A stretch of DNA of 64,000 nt. Source: Dipylidium caninum. Lineage: Eukaryota; Platyhelminthes; Cestoda; Cyclophyllidea; Dipylidiidae. The stretch lies in the NCBI GenBank assembly GCA_017562135.1, contig QEYB01001436.1, positions 372,001-436,000 on the forward strand. The letters are read 5' to 3'. The stretch's first letter is position 1, and each line of letters starts with the position of its first letter. Below are positions 21,056 through 32,000 of the stretch, piece by piece. The notes under the pieces were generated by a model. The model did no database searches. It worked only from the letters and a program-made list of their open reading frames with translations, and was not told where the DNA came from. The position numbers were made by a program, and so were the translations under genes.

Positions 21056-24000
21056 ATGCGCCCCCGACGTAATATTTGCCGTTCCACTGATGAAGAATGT
21101 TTAAAAAAAATTGTTGTCGAAGGTTTAAAACTGCCTTTTCAAAAGGATGATAATGTCCGCTCATGGTTGTGTAGATACGGCAATGTTGAAGGTACTTATT
21201 TCGGTTCTCACCTATCTGTTATGCTATCCGGAGCTTAAGATAATTGAGATATTGAGTGTGAAAACCCTTTTGTTGCTTACAGAAATCAAAAAAATTCACG
21301 ACAGCATAGTTGTCAAATTCTCGTCAGAATTCCATGCAGCCGATGCTCTTCGATGCGAGAGCGGAATTCGTAGTTCAGGTTCCAGCATCAAAGTGCATCT
21401 GGCAAATTCGAATGAAAAGAGTCGGACTGTTGGAGAACGTAACAGAGGGAAGAGATCCTTATCACCACAACACAAACGCAGTGTTAGTTCCGGGTCCCGC
21501 TCCTCATCTAGACTCTCTCGCAGGCCGTAAATATCAAATAATGCTTTCAATAGTTTTTTTAACTTGAGTTATTTCCATGATGTTTTCGTTTTTAGGCGAA
21601 TTGTTGATAAGAGAGATGATCATCCACTGACTTGGCTTTCAGAGGCTGCTAATCAAGCAAGGTGTCAAATTTTAGCGAATTAATTTAATTTTAAATTATT
21701 CAAGTCGTTTGTCCTTTGGTATGCATCCCTTCTTGACCACATGCGGTATCTCGTGCTTTTTATGTAAATCCTCGTCAGTCTACTAATTCAAAAATGTATC
21801 TGTACAAGAGGTAGCAGGTAATCTGTGGAGTTAAGCCATGTTAATCAAAAATTTTGTTCTTATTGAAGTAGTAAAACGGCCCTTTTTATCCCTGTCGTCA
21901 ACTTTCCACGAATTTGAGTTCAACCTTTGTTGAATAGTCGTATAACTGAGTCTGCTATTAGTTTTCCTCGGGGGACACCGCTTTCATACGTGCCCCTCTC
22001 CATTTGGCTCCGTAACGTGCATTGCTTTACTGTTTACTTCCGTCGTAATTGGTCTTTTTTTCACTTTCCTTCTTCTCTGTTTAGTCGTTTGAAAGGAATG
22101 GTTGGTCGGCCCCTCGACGTTAAGAAACAACTTGCCAAGCATGAGACGTCCATGCAGGAGGTATCGACGTCATCACAACATCGACATCACTCCGATAATC
22201 GTATGTCCACTTCTTGCCGCACTTCAAGTGACTACGACGTGGCCGTTTTGGCTGTCACTCATGACCTTGTGCAGTATGCGGAGGCGGTGCAGACTCTACT
22301 TTACCGTCGTGCTGCTGAAGAGGTTGACATACGTCTAGAACATCAGAGACAGTGGCAAAGGCGACAGCATCGTGATGAAGTTGTTGGGCTGCAATTTCGC
22401 TTGCCGAGGGTGAAAATTATGGTGTTGATGAGTGTGGACCATATTGCGCCTTGTATGCACGACCTCAGTGAGGAGGGTGTCCTTTTCGCGATTCTCCTCA
22501 CCGTTGCCAACATGACCCACAATTCGTGCACCCTGCGGATTCTTCATTCTCCTACACAACAAGGTGCTCCACTCATCAGTTTACTTTATGTTTGATTAAT
22601 CTTGACACGTAGATGCATATTCTTCTCGTGGATGACACCAGAGAATGCCTCAGTTAGTCTCAGTAACTTGGCATTTCTTTTTTGATGAATCTTTATCCTT
22701 TTTTTGCTCTCACCTGTTTGACTTGTGGGAACCATTGGTATAACTACGTTTTCCACATTATTGCTATTGTGAGATTTAAACTACGTTGTCTTTTGAGTTT
22801 GGAACGAGCTTCATCTTGAGTATGCTGATGACCAGTTCTGCTTCTCGGTCGTCTGCCGCTTCTAATTCATTCATCTGCCTAATTTCCCAATGTTTTAATC
22901 GGCCTTGTCGAGGTTCCGTGTCCACAGGTGTAGATAAACCTTTTTGGAGTGCGTTCAACCTGGGCCAGACGGCAGCTGACCTGAGATTGTCCTCGTCTTT
23001 GCTCTACCTCATGTCGGCGCTAGGAGGTCTTAGTAAATTGGCAGTCTCCTTGATTTTATTTAATTTTGATTATTTTGTTTTGTCAAGAGAAAAACATCTT
23101 TGAAAAATTACAGTTGCTAACGGGACCAACTTTACGAAGTTCCTTAATCACTTGGGGGTTCTTTTCTTCTGCCATCGATGGCTTTTCACGTCGATTTTGT
23201 GAACGAATATGTGGTTTTCCTCGCCTGGACTGTTATCTCCACATGTTGGTTTATTCTGGGAGAAATGTGGCTTTTATTTGATTCTGGGCATCAATTAACC
23301 TGGACGCAGTTTTGCTCTGCTGCCTCGGTGGTTTAGTTGGCACAGTCTCCTCATCATCTCAGCACTTTTACTTAAGCTTTTTCTAATTTGTGTCCACCCA
23401 CTTCTTCGGAATTTTTCGAATGTTTTTATCATCTGTTAAGTGATTCGGTGGCTTCAAAATTCATCTCTGAATACAAAAATAACCTTTCGGTTCTGATTGG
23501 ATCTTCAACTTCCGACCGGAGTTTTTATTCTTCTTCCCCACATCGGTGCTCCGCCTAAGTGTTTTGGCGGGAGAAGACTTTCACGATGGGTGCGAGCATA
23601 ATTAAGCTTTATCTCTTTGACTGTCAACTCCTCTCTTCACACAGTCTCCAAAGTGCATTTTTGCCAACTGTCAATAAGCATGCAGTCGATGATGTGGTCC
23701 AGGCGGAATTTCTTTGTTCGTGGGGTGGGATTTCAGCCCTGTCCCAACTCGTCTCACCTTAGTAATACGCAAAATTTCCATGTGTCCTTTGCATTGTCGC
23801 CCTATTTCGGAAACGTCAACTTCGGACCATTGAGGATGTGCTTGGCGCCTCGTCCGCGGCCCATCGTCTGAAGTGTTTCTTCCATTGCGAGACGTGATCT
23901 GAAACCATCAAGTCGGGAATGTCTATTCGCCACGGTGATGGCATGCAAATCCACCCCACGGAGCCTGGAAAGACGCGCCCACTTCGTCCGACAAAGTCTG

Positions 24001-25997
24001 TCTTGCAATCACCGTCAACTTGGACGCATTCACGAGCTTCGCATTCTCAGCGTGGACCCTCTTTGTGCTTCGTCTCTAGTGCAGGCCACTTTTACTTGAG
24101 GTTTTTATTTTAATCGTCCAGTTTCCTAGCCTCGCCTTGCATGCTTGTAGTCGTCAGTCCCCTGTATTCACCGGCTTTTTCAATCTCTCCTCCCTCCGCA
24201 GAACATCGCAACATGCCACTGCCCGAGGCCATAAACCTCCTCTTAAGGGACTTCGCCGACTACTTAGAGGCTCGAGCGGTTTCTCCCGCTGGCGGTGCTT
24301 CCGTCTCGAAGGGGACGTCACCTCTTCCTCTCCCGGCACCATCGCCTCCACAGTCGACCCTTCAACGACAGCAACAAGGCCACCAGGCACATCATCGCCA
24401 TCGTCGTTGCCGCCACCTACATCGCAACTTCTTATCCCCGTCTTCCCCTTCCTCCTCCTCCTCCTCTTCCCCCTCCTCCTCCTGCACGTCCATATCCTCC
24501 TCGTCATTGGCCCTAAGGTCGGCCTCTTCGTCGATGCGCCATCCCCAGAAGTCGAGGCGGAAGTCTGGGTCGAAGCAGCTGAGCCATCACTGCCACCACC
24601 GGCATCACTCGCAGGAAGAGCCGCGCGAGGCGCCTCCATCACCCGACGATCCCAGTTTCCTCGCGCCATCACGTCATATCGCCGTGCTTCTACGCATGCT
24701 GGCGGATTCTCGCATTCTCTCGGTTGGCGAGTTGGACGAGATTTCAGCCTTCATCTCGCAACGTCGCGCCCGACTCACCAGTGAACTCACGACAGGTAAT
24801 CGCTGCAGCAGAGGCTGTGTTTGTGCACAATTCTTTAACCTTTGAGGGGACCCGCAATTGTCCTAAGTTGGGGTCCCGGCAAACCTCTCTTAATCCTGGT
24901 CCCTTAAGGTAACGTCTCTGTTCGGACTACAGAATTGGGGCTTCCTTGACACGTGCCACGGGGTCTCCTTTTTGTCTGGAGGAGCCTTAGTCCTCCGACT
25001 TTGTCATGTGTGCGTGTGAGAGACAGGAAGGCGTGTGAGGCTCCCAACCGACATTGCTAAGGCTCTCGGAGCGGACCAACTCGTCAGTCGGGCTGGGAGG
25101 CGAGAGTTGGCCCTTGTTCGTAGTTGGAATAATCGGTGAACCAGAAAGGGAGGTCTTCTTGCCGAGATTTTGCCTTCTCTCTCCTTGGCTTTCACTCACA
25201 ATCGTCCCGCAGTTCGTCTGGCCCCCTCGCGGCGTCGAGATGTGCGGTCTCGGCGGAGGGTCGGTCAGATGGCTTTTCGCGCGCCTTCTGCCCTGACAGG
25301 GCGCTGGCCTGCAGTTTGTTCGTGGAGTTCGAGACAGCCGATGGCAACGCGCCATTCTTCATCCCCCCAAGGCGGCCATATTTAAACGAGAGCCTCCCGA
25401 AAATCCTTGGCAGCGAGTCCTCCCAAGTCCGGAAAGACCCAACTGCGGCCATTTGAAGGGTAGTTGGTAGCAAAGTCAACAAAAAAAGCCTGGAAGGAGG
25501 GGGAGGGGGGGGGAGAGGATGAGAGCCCCAAATCCACTGGGCTTCGTTTTGTCACCTGAGCGGCGTGCGAGAAGCGGATTCTGGGCGAGTTTCTTTTTGA
25601 CGGTGTCATGGAAGTACGCGATGGTGGTGCTCATCCCCTCCTCCCACCGTTTCATGCAGCCGTGAACCCCGGCGCCGCCTCCAATGCCGCCTTGAAGGCT
25701 CGTGTCCTGGAAACCCTCTACCCGAGTTTCAGAAGAGGAGGCAGAGGAGGAGGAGGAGGAGGAGGTCTTGTCACTTCTGCACCCTCTTCAGTGCTTCACC
25801 CTCGTCGTTCCTTGCCTGTCACTTTGGCGGGGAATTCGACGGAGATGGTGAGAAACTCGCACGCGACTGCGGAGGTTGCCGCTTCTGGCGCAGCGGTCGC
25901 TGCTGCTCAGCCGCCATCTCTGGCAGACGCGAATGACAAGTATTCCAGTTCCGTTTCGTTTTGCCATCCCCCAGCCGCTCCCCCTTCAAATCCCTGA
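21056..25997 (+). CDS. NCOA5: NCOA5-like nuclear receptor coactivator with RRM and RS region
   Basis: Six exons with consistent phases: 21056-21191, 21283-21526, 21596-21661, 22085-22563, 24202-24795 and 25561-25997 (1956 nt, 651 residues; human NCOA5 has 579). Order: an RRM-like fold split by intron 1 (KIVVEGLKLPF ... IVVKFSSEFHAADAL), an RS-rich tail, then the NCOA5 core resembling an anticodon-binding domain (SDYDVAVLAVTHDLVQYAEA; GVLFAILLTVANMTHNSCTL). Exons 4/5 join as TQQEHRNMPLPEA, matching human TPQEHRNMPQADA. Next comes a Ser/Pro/His-rich stretch, then LLRMLADSRILSVGELDEI matching human LLADNRYLTAEE. The C-terminus has LKARVLETLYPSF, like the human QAKILSLFNSG segment. It acts in the nucleus as a coregulator and possible RNA-binding protein. 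The last exon's start (25561 or 25615) and an upstream exon remain uncertain. It converges on bestrophin A. Confidence 0.85.
25739..25763 (+). repeat. NCOA5: GGA triplet repeat in last NCOA5 exon
   Basis: A run of GGA/AGG triplets that encodes a poly-Gly tract in the NCOA5-like protein. Similar CCT triplet runs occur in the 24.4-24.5 kb exon (poly-Ser) and in bestrophin A exon 10 (poly-Glu). Confidence 0.7.
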
Positions 25998-26090
25998 CTA
26001 CTTTGGCGTTTTCCCCTTCCACTTCTCCTCGCTCGTTCGCCTTGCCGCCTCGACGGCTGTTGTCTGAGCACATTCACTCATCCAATTGTC

Positions 26091-26096
26091 ATTAAA
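26091..26096 (+). terminator. NCOA5: ATTAAA poly(A) signal of NCOA5
   Basis: ATTAAA lies 94 nt after the NCOA5 stop and just before the stop codon of the opposing bestrophin A gene. The 3' ends therefore abut or overlap. Confidence 0.4.
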
Positions 26097-26099
26097 AAG

Positions 26100-29000
26100 T
26101 CACTTGGATGCAATAAAGCCTTCATCACTGCTGTCCCAGAGCAGACGGTCCGAGGCGGTGGATGCTTGTGGGAGGCCTGAGGCACTGCTGGATTTCGTAG
26201 ACACCTCCCCATCCTCCCCCTCCTCCTCCTCCTCCTCCTCTTCTTTCAGCGGGACCGGCGATGCCCCCGCGCCCTCGCGGTCCCAGTTTCGCGCTGATAC
26301 GTCGGAGACGTTGCAGACGGACCAGGCGGCGTTTCCTTGCGCTGGCAAAGTGATCGGAGTCCTTGGAGGGCGAGGTCCACGCCCAGCATCCCCCGACCCC
26401 GCAAATCAGCATCATTCAGACGAACAGGCAGATTATAAGCGATTTTTGCATTTTTATACCTCGAATCCATTGACGACAGATTAGTGACACGCCACTCTGA
26501 TAGGCCTTTTGGTGGACCCATCCCCTCCGTTTGATACCTAATGCCTTGTGTCGAATAGATGCGCCTAGATTTCATACTGGGGGTTCTTTTGGAAGGTCTT
26601 TGAACTCCTCCCCCTGCGAGGCGGCTGTCCATGCCTCCGTTTGCTTCTCGACTCCCGCCTGTTGGTCGTCTTCGCAGCCGATGGAGGCCACCTTACGATG
26701 GGCCACTTTTTTTCAGGCGGGGGGCGGGAAGGGAAGGAGGGAAGTAGGCGCCTTCCACTGCTCCGCGCCTAGCCGCGACGACGAACGTTCCTGTCGCAGT
26801 CCCCTCGTGGGCAGGGGAGCCACCAAGGCAGTTGTCGAGATGTGAAACAGGCCGTCTGACTCCCCCCCCCATCTCTCCATCTGCTGCACTGCCCTCAGTT
26901 CTCAGACCGGCAGTGGGAAGTGGTCTGTGGTCGCTTTGGAAGGGTCTTCCGTCCTCACGGTGAAGTGTGTTTTTGTGTGGGGAATCATCGGGTAGCGTTG
27001 TTTTCCACAGACATAACTTAAATAAAACTTGTTACTTAAATGCAGTCAGTAGGTGGAACATTTAATGGGAAACCTGCCGAGTTTCCTATAAATTACGGCT
27101 ATTTTCACCCAAGAGTTCTGGGCGCTGCTAGTCTTCCAGGTGCCCCAGTATTCTAAAACCACCGGTGCCCCCTCCCTATTTTGCGTCGCAACGTGGTCCT
27201 TACGCTGTCGACTCCGCACACTCGGCCAATCCGCCCCTTGCTGTCTTCACCTTCAGCCTCCTCTTCCTCACATTGTGTCGCTATTGCGAGCTCTAAGCCA
27301 GAATCTTTGGGGCTGTAATTCCTCCTTCTCATAGGCGCATGTTAAAAAGTTTGCACTTGTCCTTTGCAGTCGTGAAGTCTATCACCTGCATTCTGTATTT
27401 AGTAAAAATCTGTGGAGACAGCAGGCAGGTCCGTTTTCAGGGGGTTCAGAAGGGTGATACTTGGCCAATCGGCGAATTATTAAGGGAGAAACGATGTGGA
27501 GGATGAGGAGGGCCATTCTTCAATAGGGCAAGGGATTTGGAACTGCTGTCCGGAGTTCCTTTTCATCTAAAGCGAGAAGACAGTGTTTTTAATTATATTA
27601 TTTCCGCTCCGTCCGGCGGTGGAATCCTACCTCTGAATCTTTGGGCTTTTCCGCTTTTGCGGGAAAATCTCTGCTTCACTTGAGTCAAGAATCCGGGTCT
27701 AACCTCGAGGTTGCGTATGCTAAAAGAAGGTTTGCAACAGTCGTTGGTAACGCCAGTGATTCTCAAGCCAGTCGACACATCACTCGTCAGTGTGCTTACT
27801 CGTTGGCATTCTCATCGAATTCCACGTCGTCCAGATCGTGGGAGACGCTGTCCAAGAAGACCTTCAGGTTGTCGCCCTCGTAACCGTCCATGGTGTGTAC
27901 AGCGAAGGTGGCGCGTTGAAGATCCTCCGGGTAGGTCACGTCGTCCATCAGGACGGCACGGTAGCTGACGTCGAGGTTGTAGTCGAGGATCTCGGAGGTC
28001 TCAAAGTCCTCATAGTCCTCGCCGAACGGATTCATCACACACAAGGCCACCTACGCAGTTGACAAATTTTAGTGTGTTTTACGCAGCCTCTCGTCTGCTT
28101 CCCGACAGGGAATGTCTGCCTCCAAGCGGGGACTGGAAAAGCTCGCCCTCAGGGGGAATTGGTTACGCGTTCCACCGCGATGGTAGGCTTACTTTTCAAA
28201 GAAGGTGTCTTTTGACGCACCTCCTCCATTTTTGCGCCTGAAAGTGGACGGAGTGAGGAGCCGTCACCCCAAACAGAGCCTGGCAGCTCTGTCGATTCTA
28301 CAATGCGTCTCAGCGACCTGTCGACTGTTGTCACGTGGAAAGGCACACAAGAAGCCAATAGGAAAGAGTTGTTTTAAGTGACCAATAGCAGCCGTTCATT
28401 TGCCCGATCACCAATGAAAATCGCCTAGGGCGTTGATTGACCAATGCGAGAAAACTCTTTGTAATCTCACCTTTAGCCAACCAATGAGGAAGATGAAGTA
28501 GAAGAAACTGAAGATTGGCACCGACATGCTGGTGGTGGTGTTCGTTTCGTTGCTGAAACGCTCTGTGTGCTGAGTTGCAAAGATTTGACACACGAAGTAG
28601 CTGTACACCGCAATAACTGCCACCTAAAGTTGAAAATTAATCTCAAAAGTGCGTTTGTTTGAGCTGACGCAATAATTGTTTATAATGTTATTCAGCCAAT
28701 AGGATGAGAGAACTGTGCTTTGCCCATCAACCGTGAAACAAAGGGCCTTTGGTGGTCGTGGAAGTTCCCCAAGCGAGCGAGCGGGCTCCTACCTGAGTGT
28801 AAACAAGAGGCATGGTTAGACTGCTGAATGTCTTCAGTTGTTGCAGTTTTTGTCGGAATTTTCCAATTTCCTAAATAAAATTAATAAAAAACATCATTAA
28901 AATATGGTGGCGTTGGCGGCAGTAATGGAGCTCATTCTCAGTCCCAGTTTTTTTGTCATGATAGTGAGCGACTGTATAAACATTTCGCGGTAAGGAGAAA

Positions 29001-32000
29001 AAAAACGGAGGAAACCCTATCATCCAAACTGAGAGCCAAACATCTCATTGGCTCATTAACAGCAGCTAAAGTGGCCTCATCGGTGACAGTTGCTTCCGCC
29101 ACTCCACCACGAATTTTGATGCGCTCCCTCATTTTATGCTGTCTCCAGTCGAATCTGACGGTGGTTCGGCAAAACGACTGAAGTCTTGATAGAAGAGCTA
29201 ATGGAAATGGATGAACCAACGAATACGGATTGTCTGATCGCAAAGAGGTCAGAAGTTAAGTTGAACACTAAGACCTGTCGGATGTGTAAAATTTGGTTAC
29301 CAAGGCGCTTGGGAATCAAAAGGATGCTAGCAAAGTAAAGGCCGGTTTTACTTCTCAGGCTGGCCGAAGAGGATTTGCAGAATGAAGGCGCGACAGTAAT
29401 GGACCGAGTTGGAAGGCCGCAGGCGACAAATAAGTCCATTAATCGTAAAGACATGCTAATAACGTGTTGGGCGGGAAGCGGCTGGAACTCACACTGCAAA
29501 CGCCAATTAAAATCTTCGGGTCGGGAATGTTGCCATGGAGGGCGGTCTTCTGCACCACCCGCACCGCCCACTGGATGGGCACCCAATACTCTGGCAGGTA
29601 GCGTTGTCGTGTTCTGCAGAAGTACCGCCGCGCAATCACCTCGAAGGCTCTGATCTCAGCCTCCGTGATTATCTTGCCGAAAGTTTGCTGCACCTCTAGG
29701 GGCAAAAATACTTTAAATGCACTTGTGGCCAATCACTGCCGAGAAGTGGCCTCCCAACCAATCAGCACTCGAGGAGCTGCGCTTTCGTGGAGCTTGCGCC
29801 AACCAATGGCGAAACAGGGATTTGACACTTTAACATTCGATTCATCTTGTTGAAAATGTCTGCGAAATCTCTCTTATTTCCAGGAGAAACAATTTCAAAA
29901 CTTCAAAAAAGATGGTTCATATGTACACACATTCGCAGAAATTTGTGTAACAAAAATAGAAACTAGGGATGAAAAAGACCCACGCTGAATTTATAGAAAG
30001 ACACGTGCTCCTTTCTCTTTCCGTCTCACAGTCAAAAATGTAGTTGTTCGCGCACTCTGATGTCTTTTTGGAGGCCGTGAGAGATATCAACCCTTTGTTG
30101 TGCCGCATTCGGGCTTTGATGCATGGTTTTGAAGCATTCCAGTAGTTGGGTGAGCTGTAAATTCTACGTGAGTTTCTCTTCTCGGCTGAATTTCACCAAA
30201 TACTGGTGGATTCCATCTTAGTCACCTTATTTTTCGAATAGACCGCTGCAGACTTCACCAGACAATCACTCACTCTTGTCGTTGTTAAAACTCCTCAGAG
30301 TTTCTCGAATTCCATACTCATCGGGGGCCTCAAAGAGGCCATTCTCTACACCGTTGAAGTTGAACAAGGTGGAGGCTGAGGACGACGGCTTTGTCGGCTG
30401 TGATGAGGGCGTAGGCAGAAGGAGCGGTGAGGAGTATGGCTTCTTCGTGTAACTCGGGCCGTCCCTCTTCTCCTTGGGAGTAAACTTGAAGAGAATAAGA
30501 GTCGATTACCGAATACACCCACGCAGAATCGTGGGGTGTTCCCTTCCACCTAAGCTTCTTTCGTACGATTGCAGATTTGCCCCAATACTGGTATAAATTT
30601 TGGCCCAATTGCAAACCGCCACCGAATTCCTTAGAATCCTAAAAGCTGAATCATCCTCTTCTCCTTTTCTTCGTCTCTTACAACTCTCCTGAAGCCAAGC
30701 AGTTGGTGATTGTGACCTTCAATTGGTTTGACGGGAAGGGAACCTGTTGGCCAATCGCCTCATTGCGCGAAAGTGATTGGTAGACGCTTGCCCAATCAAC
30801 AGCATGGAGGGTCAAAAAGAGCGCTCTCGAGAACTTTAGAGGAGGCACCCATCGTTGTCCATCATTTAGAGGAAGAAAAAAATTTTTTTTCAAGGGGAAC
30901 AGACCTCCGAGGACCGGAACATCTCCCGACGACCGTGTTGCAGATGTAGCTTTTTGCGACCCTCTGGACCGAGGCACTGGTGTTGAAAACGACTCGAGAT
31001 CCGATCGCTGATGGTGCGCATCATGAGGATCCAGGAGAGGTTGAGATACCGCATGACCGTCAGTCGGGCTCTAAGTGCCACTCGGGGATCGGCACAGTTG
31101 ATGGCCGCCTGAAAAGTTATTCTCTTCTGACAACCTGCCCATTCACACGCCATGGCCAGTCATGCCACATCCCCTCGTCTTCATATTCGAATCATTGCCG
31201 CCGCTTCACGGTATTTCAGGACGTCAGAGAGCGTAGATGACGACTGATACTATTGTCACTCAAGTCCTACGTGGACCTTACCGCTATTGGCATTCCATCG
31301 TCTTCTGCATGGACAGAATCTCCTTCATACTAACCGTTTTCGCAGACGCGTCCGAGGTCAACAGTGAGTGTTTGGTCCTTCGCCCACATAAAACGTGACA
31401 ATGCGCTGGTAGTAAGGTGGATAGAGCAACCTAAATGGCTGGTGGCTCTGCAGGCACCGCCATAATGAAACGCTTCAAAAACCATCTTCAACCTCACCAC
31501 TGCCCCTTCCAACCGTAGAGGTAAATGAAGAAATCAAGTTTGCAAGGTCTTATTGGCCTAGTTGTCGTGCGTCTGCTTATGCGCAAATTGCGGTCTTTCC
31601 AAGCTCCTGCCACGCATCTGACTGGCGCCAGCTCATTATGGCGCCCCCCTAGTCTCACACGCTTTTCGCTGGAAAGGTCTTTAAGAGGGATCTACCAGAT
31701 GTAGATGGAATAATTAAAAGTCGTGAAGGGGACGCCGAAGACTATCTTCGGTCTCCACAGGGGCAAACAATTGCCCTTTTATTACGTCTACTTATTTTTA
31801 TAAGTAGGAAGGTTATGGACTCACGGCTATTTGGTAGCTAATGTTGTTTAGCCACGGAATATACATGTACGTGTCGAACCAGCGGCCAATTACGCCCGAG
31901 ACGAAGAAGCCAAGAAGGAAGGACACAGGCACCTGCCCGCGCACTTGCTCGCAGTAGTCCACCACCTCGTTAAAGAAGCTTTTAAAAAAAACATGTCTTT

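Noticed and set aside
20961..21065. Short minus-strand frame (IDGVNQKIAEKKVPV) as a MIX23 or other exon
   Set aside because: It ends in a stop, does not resemble the MIX23 N-terminus and overlaps the start of NCOA5.
26246..26632. 128-codon minus-strand frame overlapping bestrophin A exon 10
   Set aside because: The neighbouring frame fits the phase of exon 9 and gives an acidic tail typical of channel C-termini, and no intron links this frame to the bestrophin.
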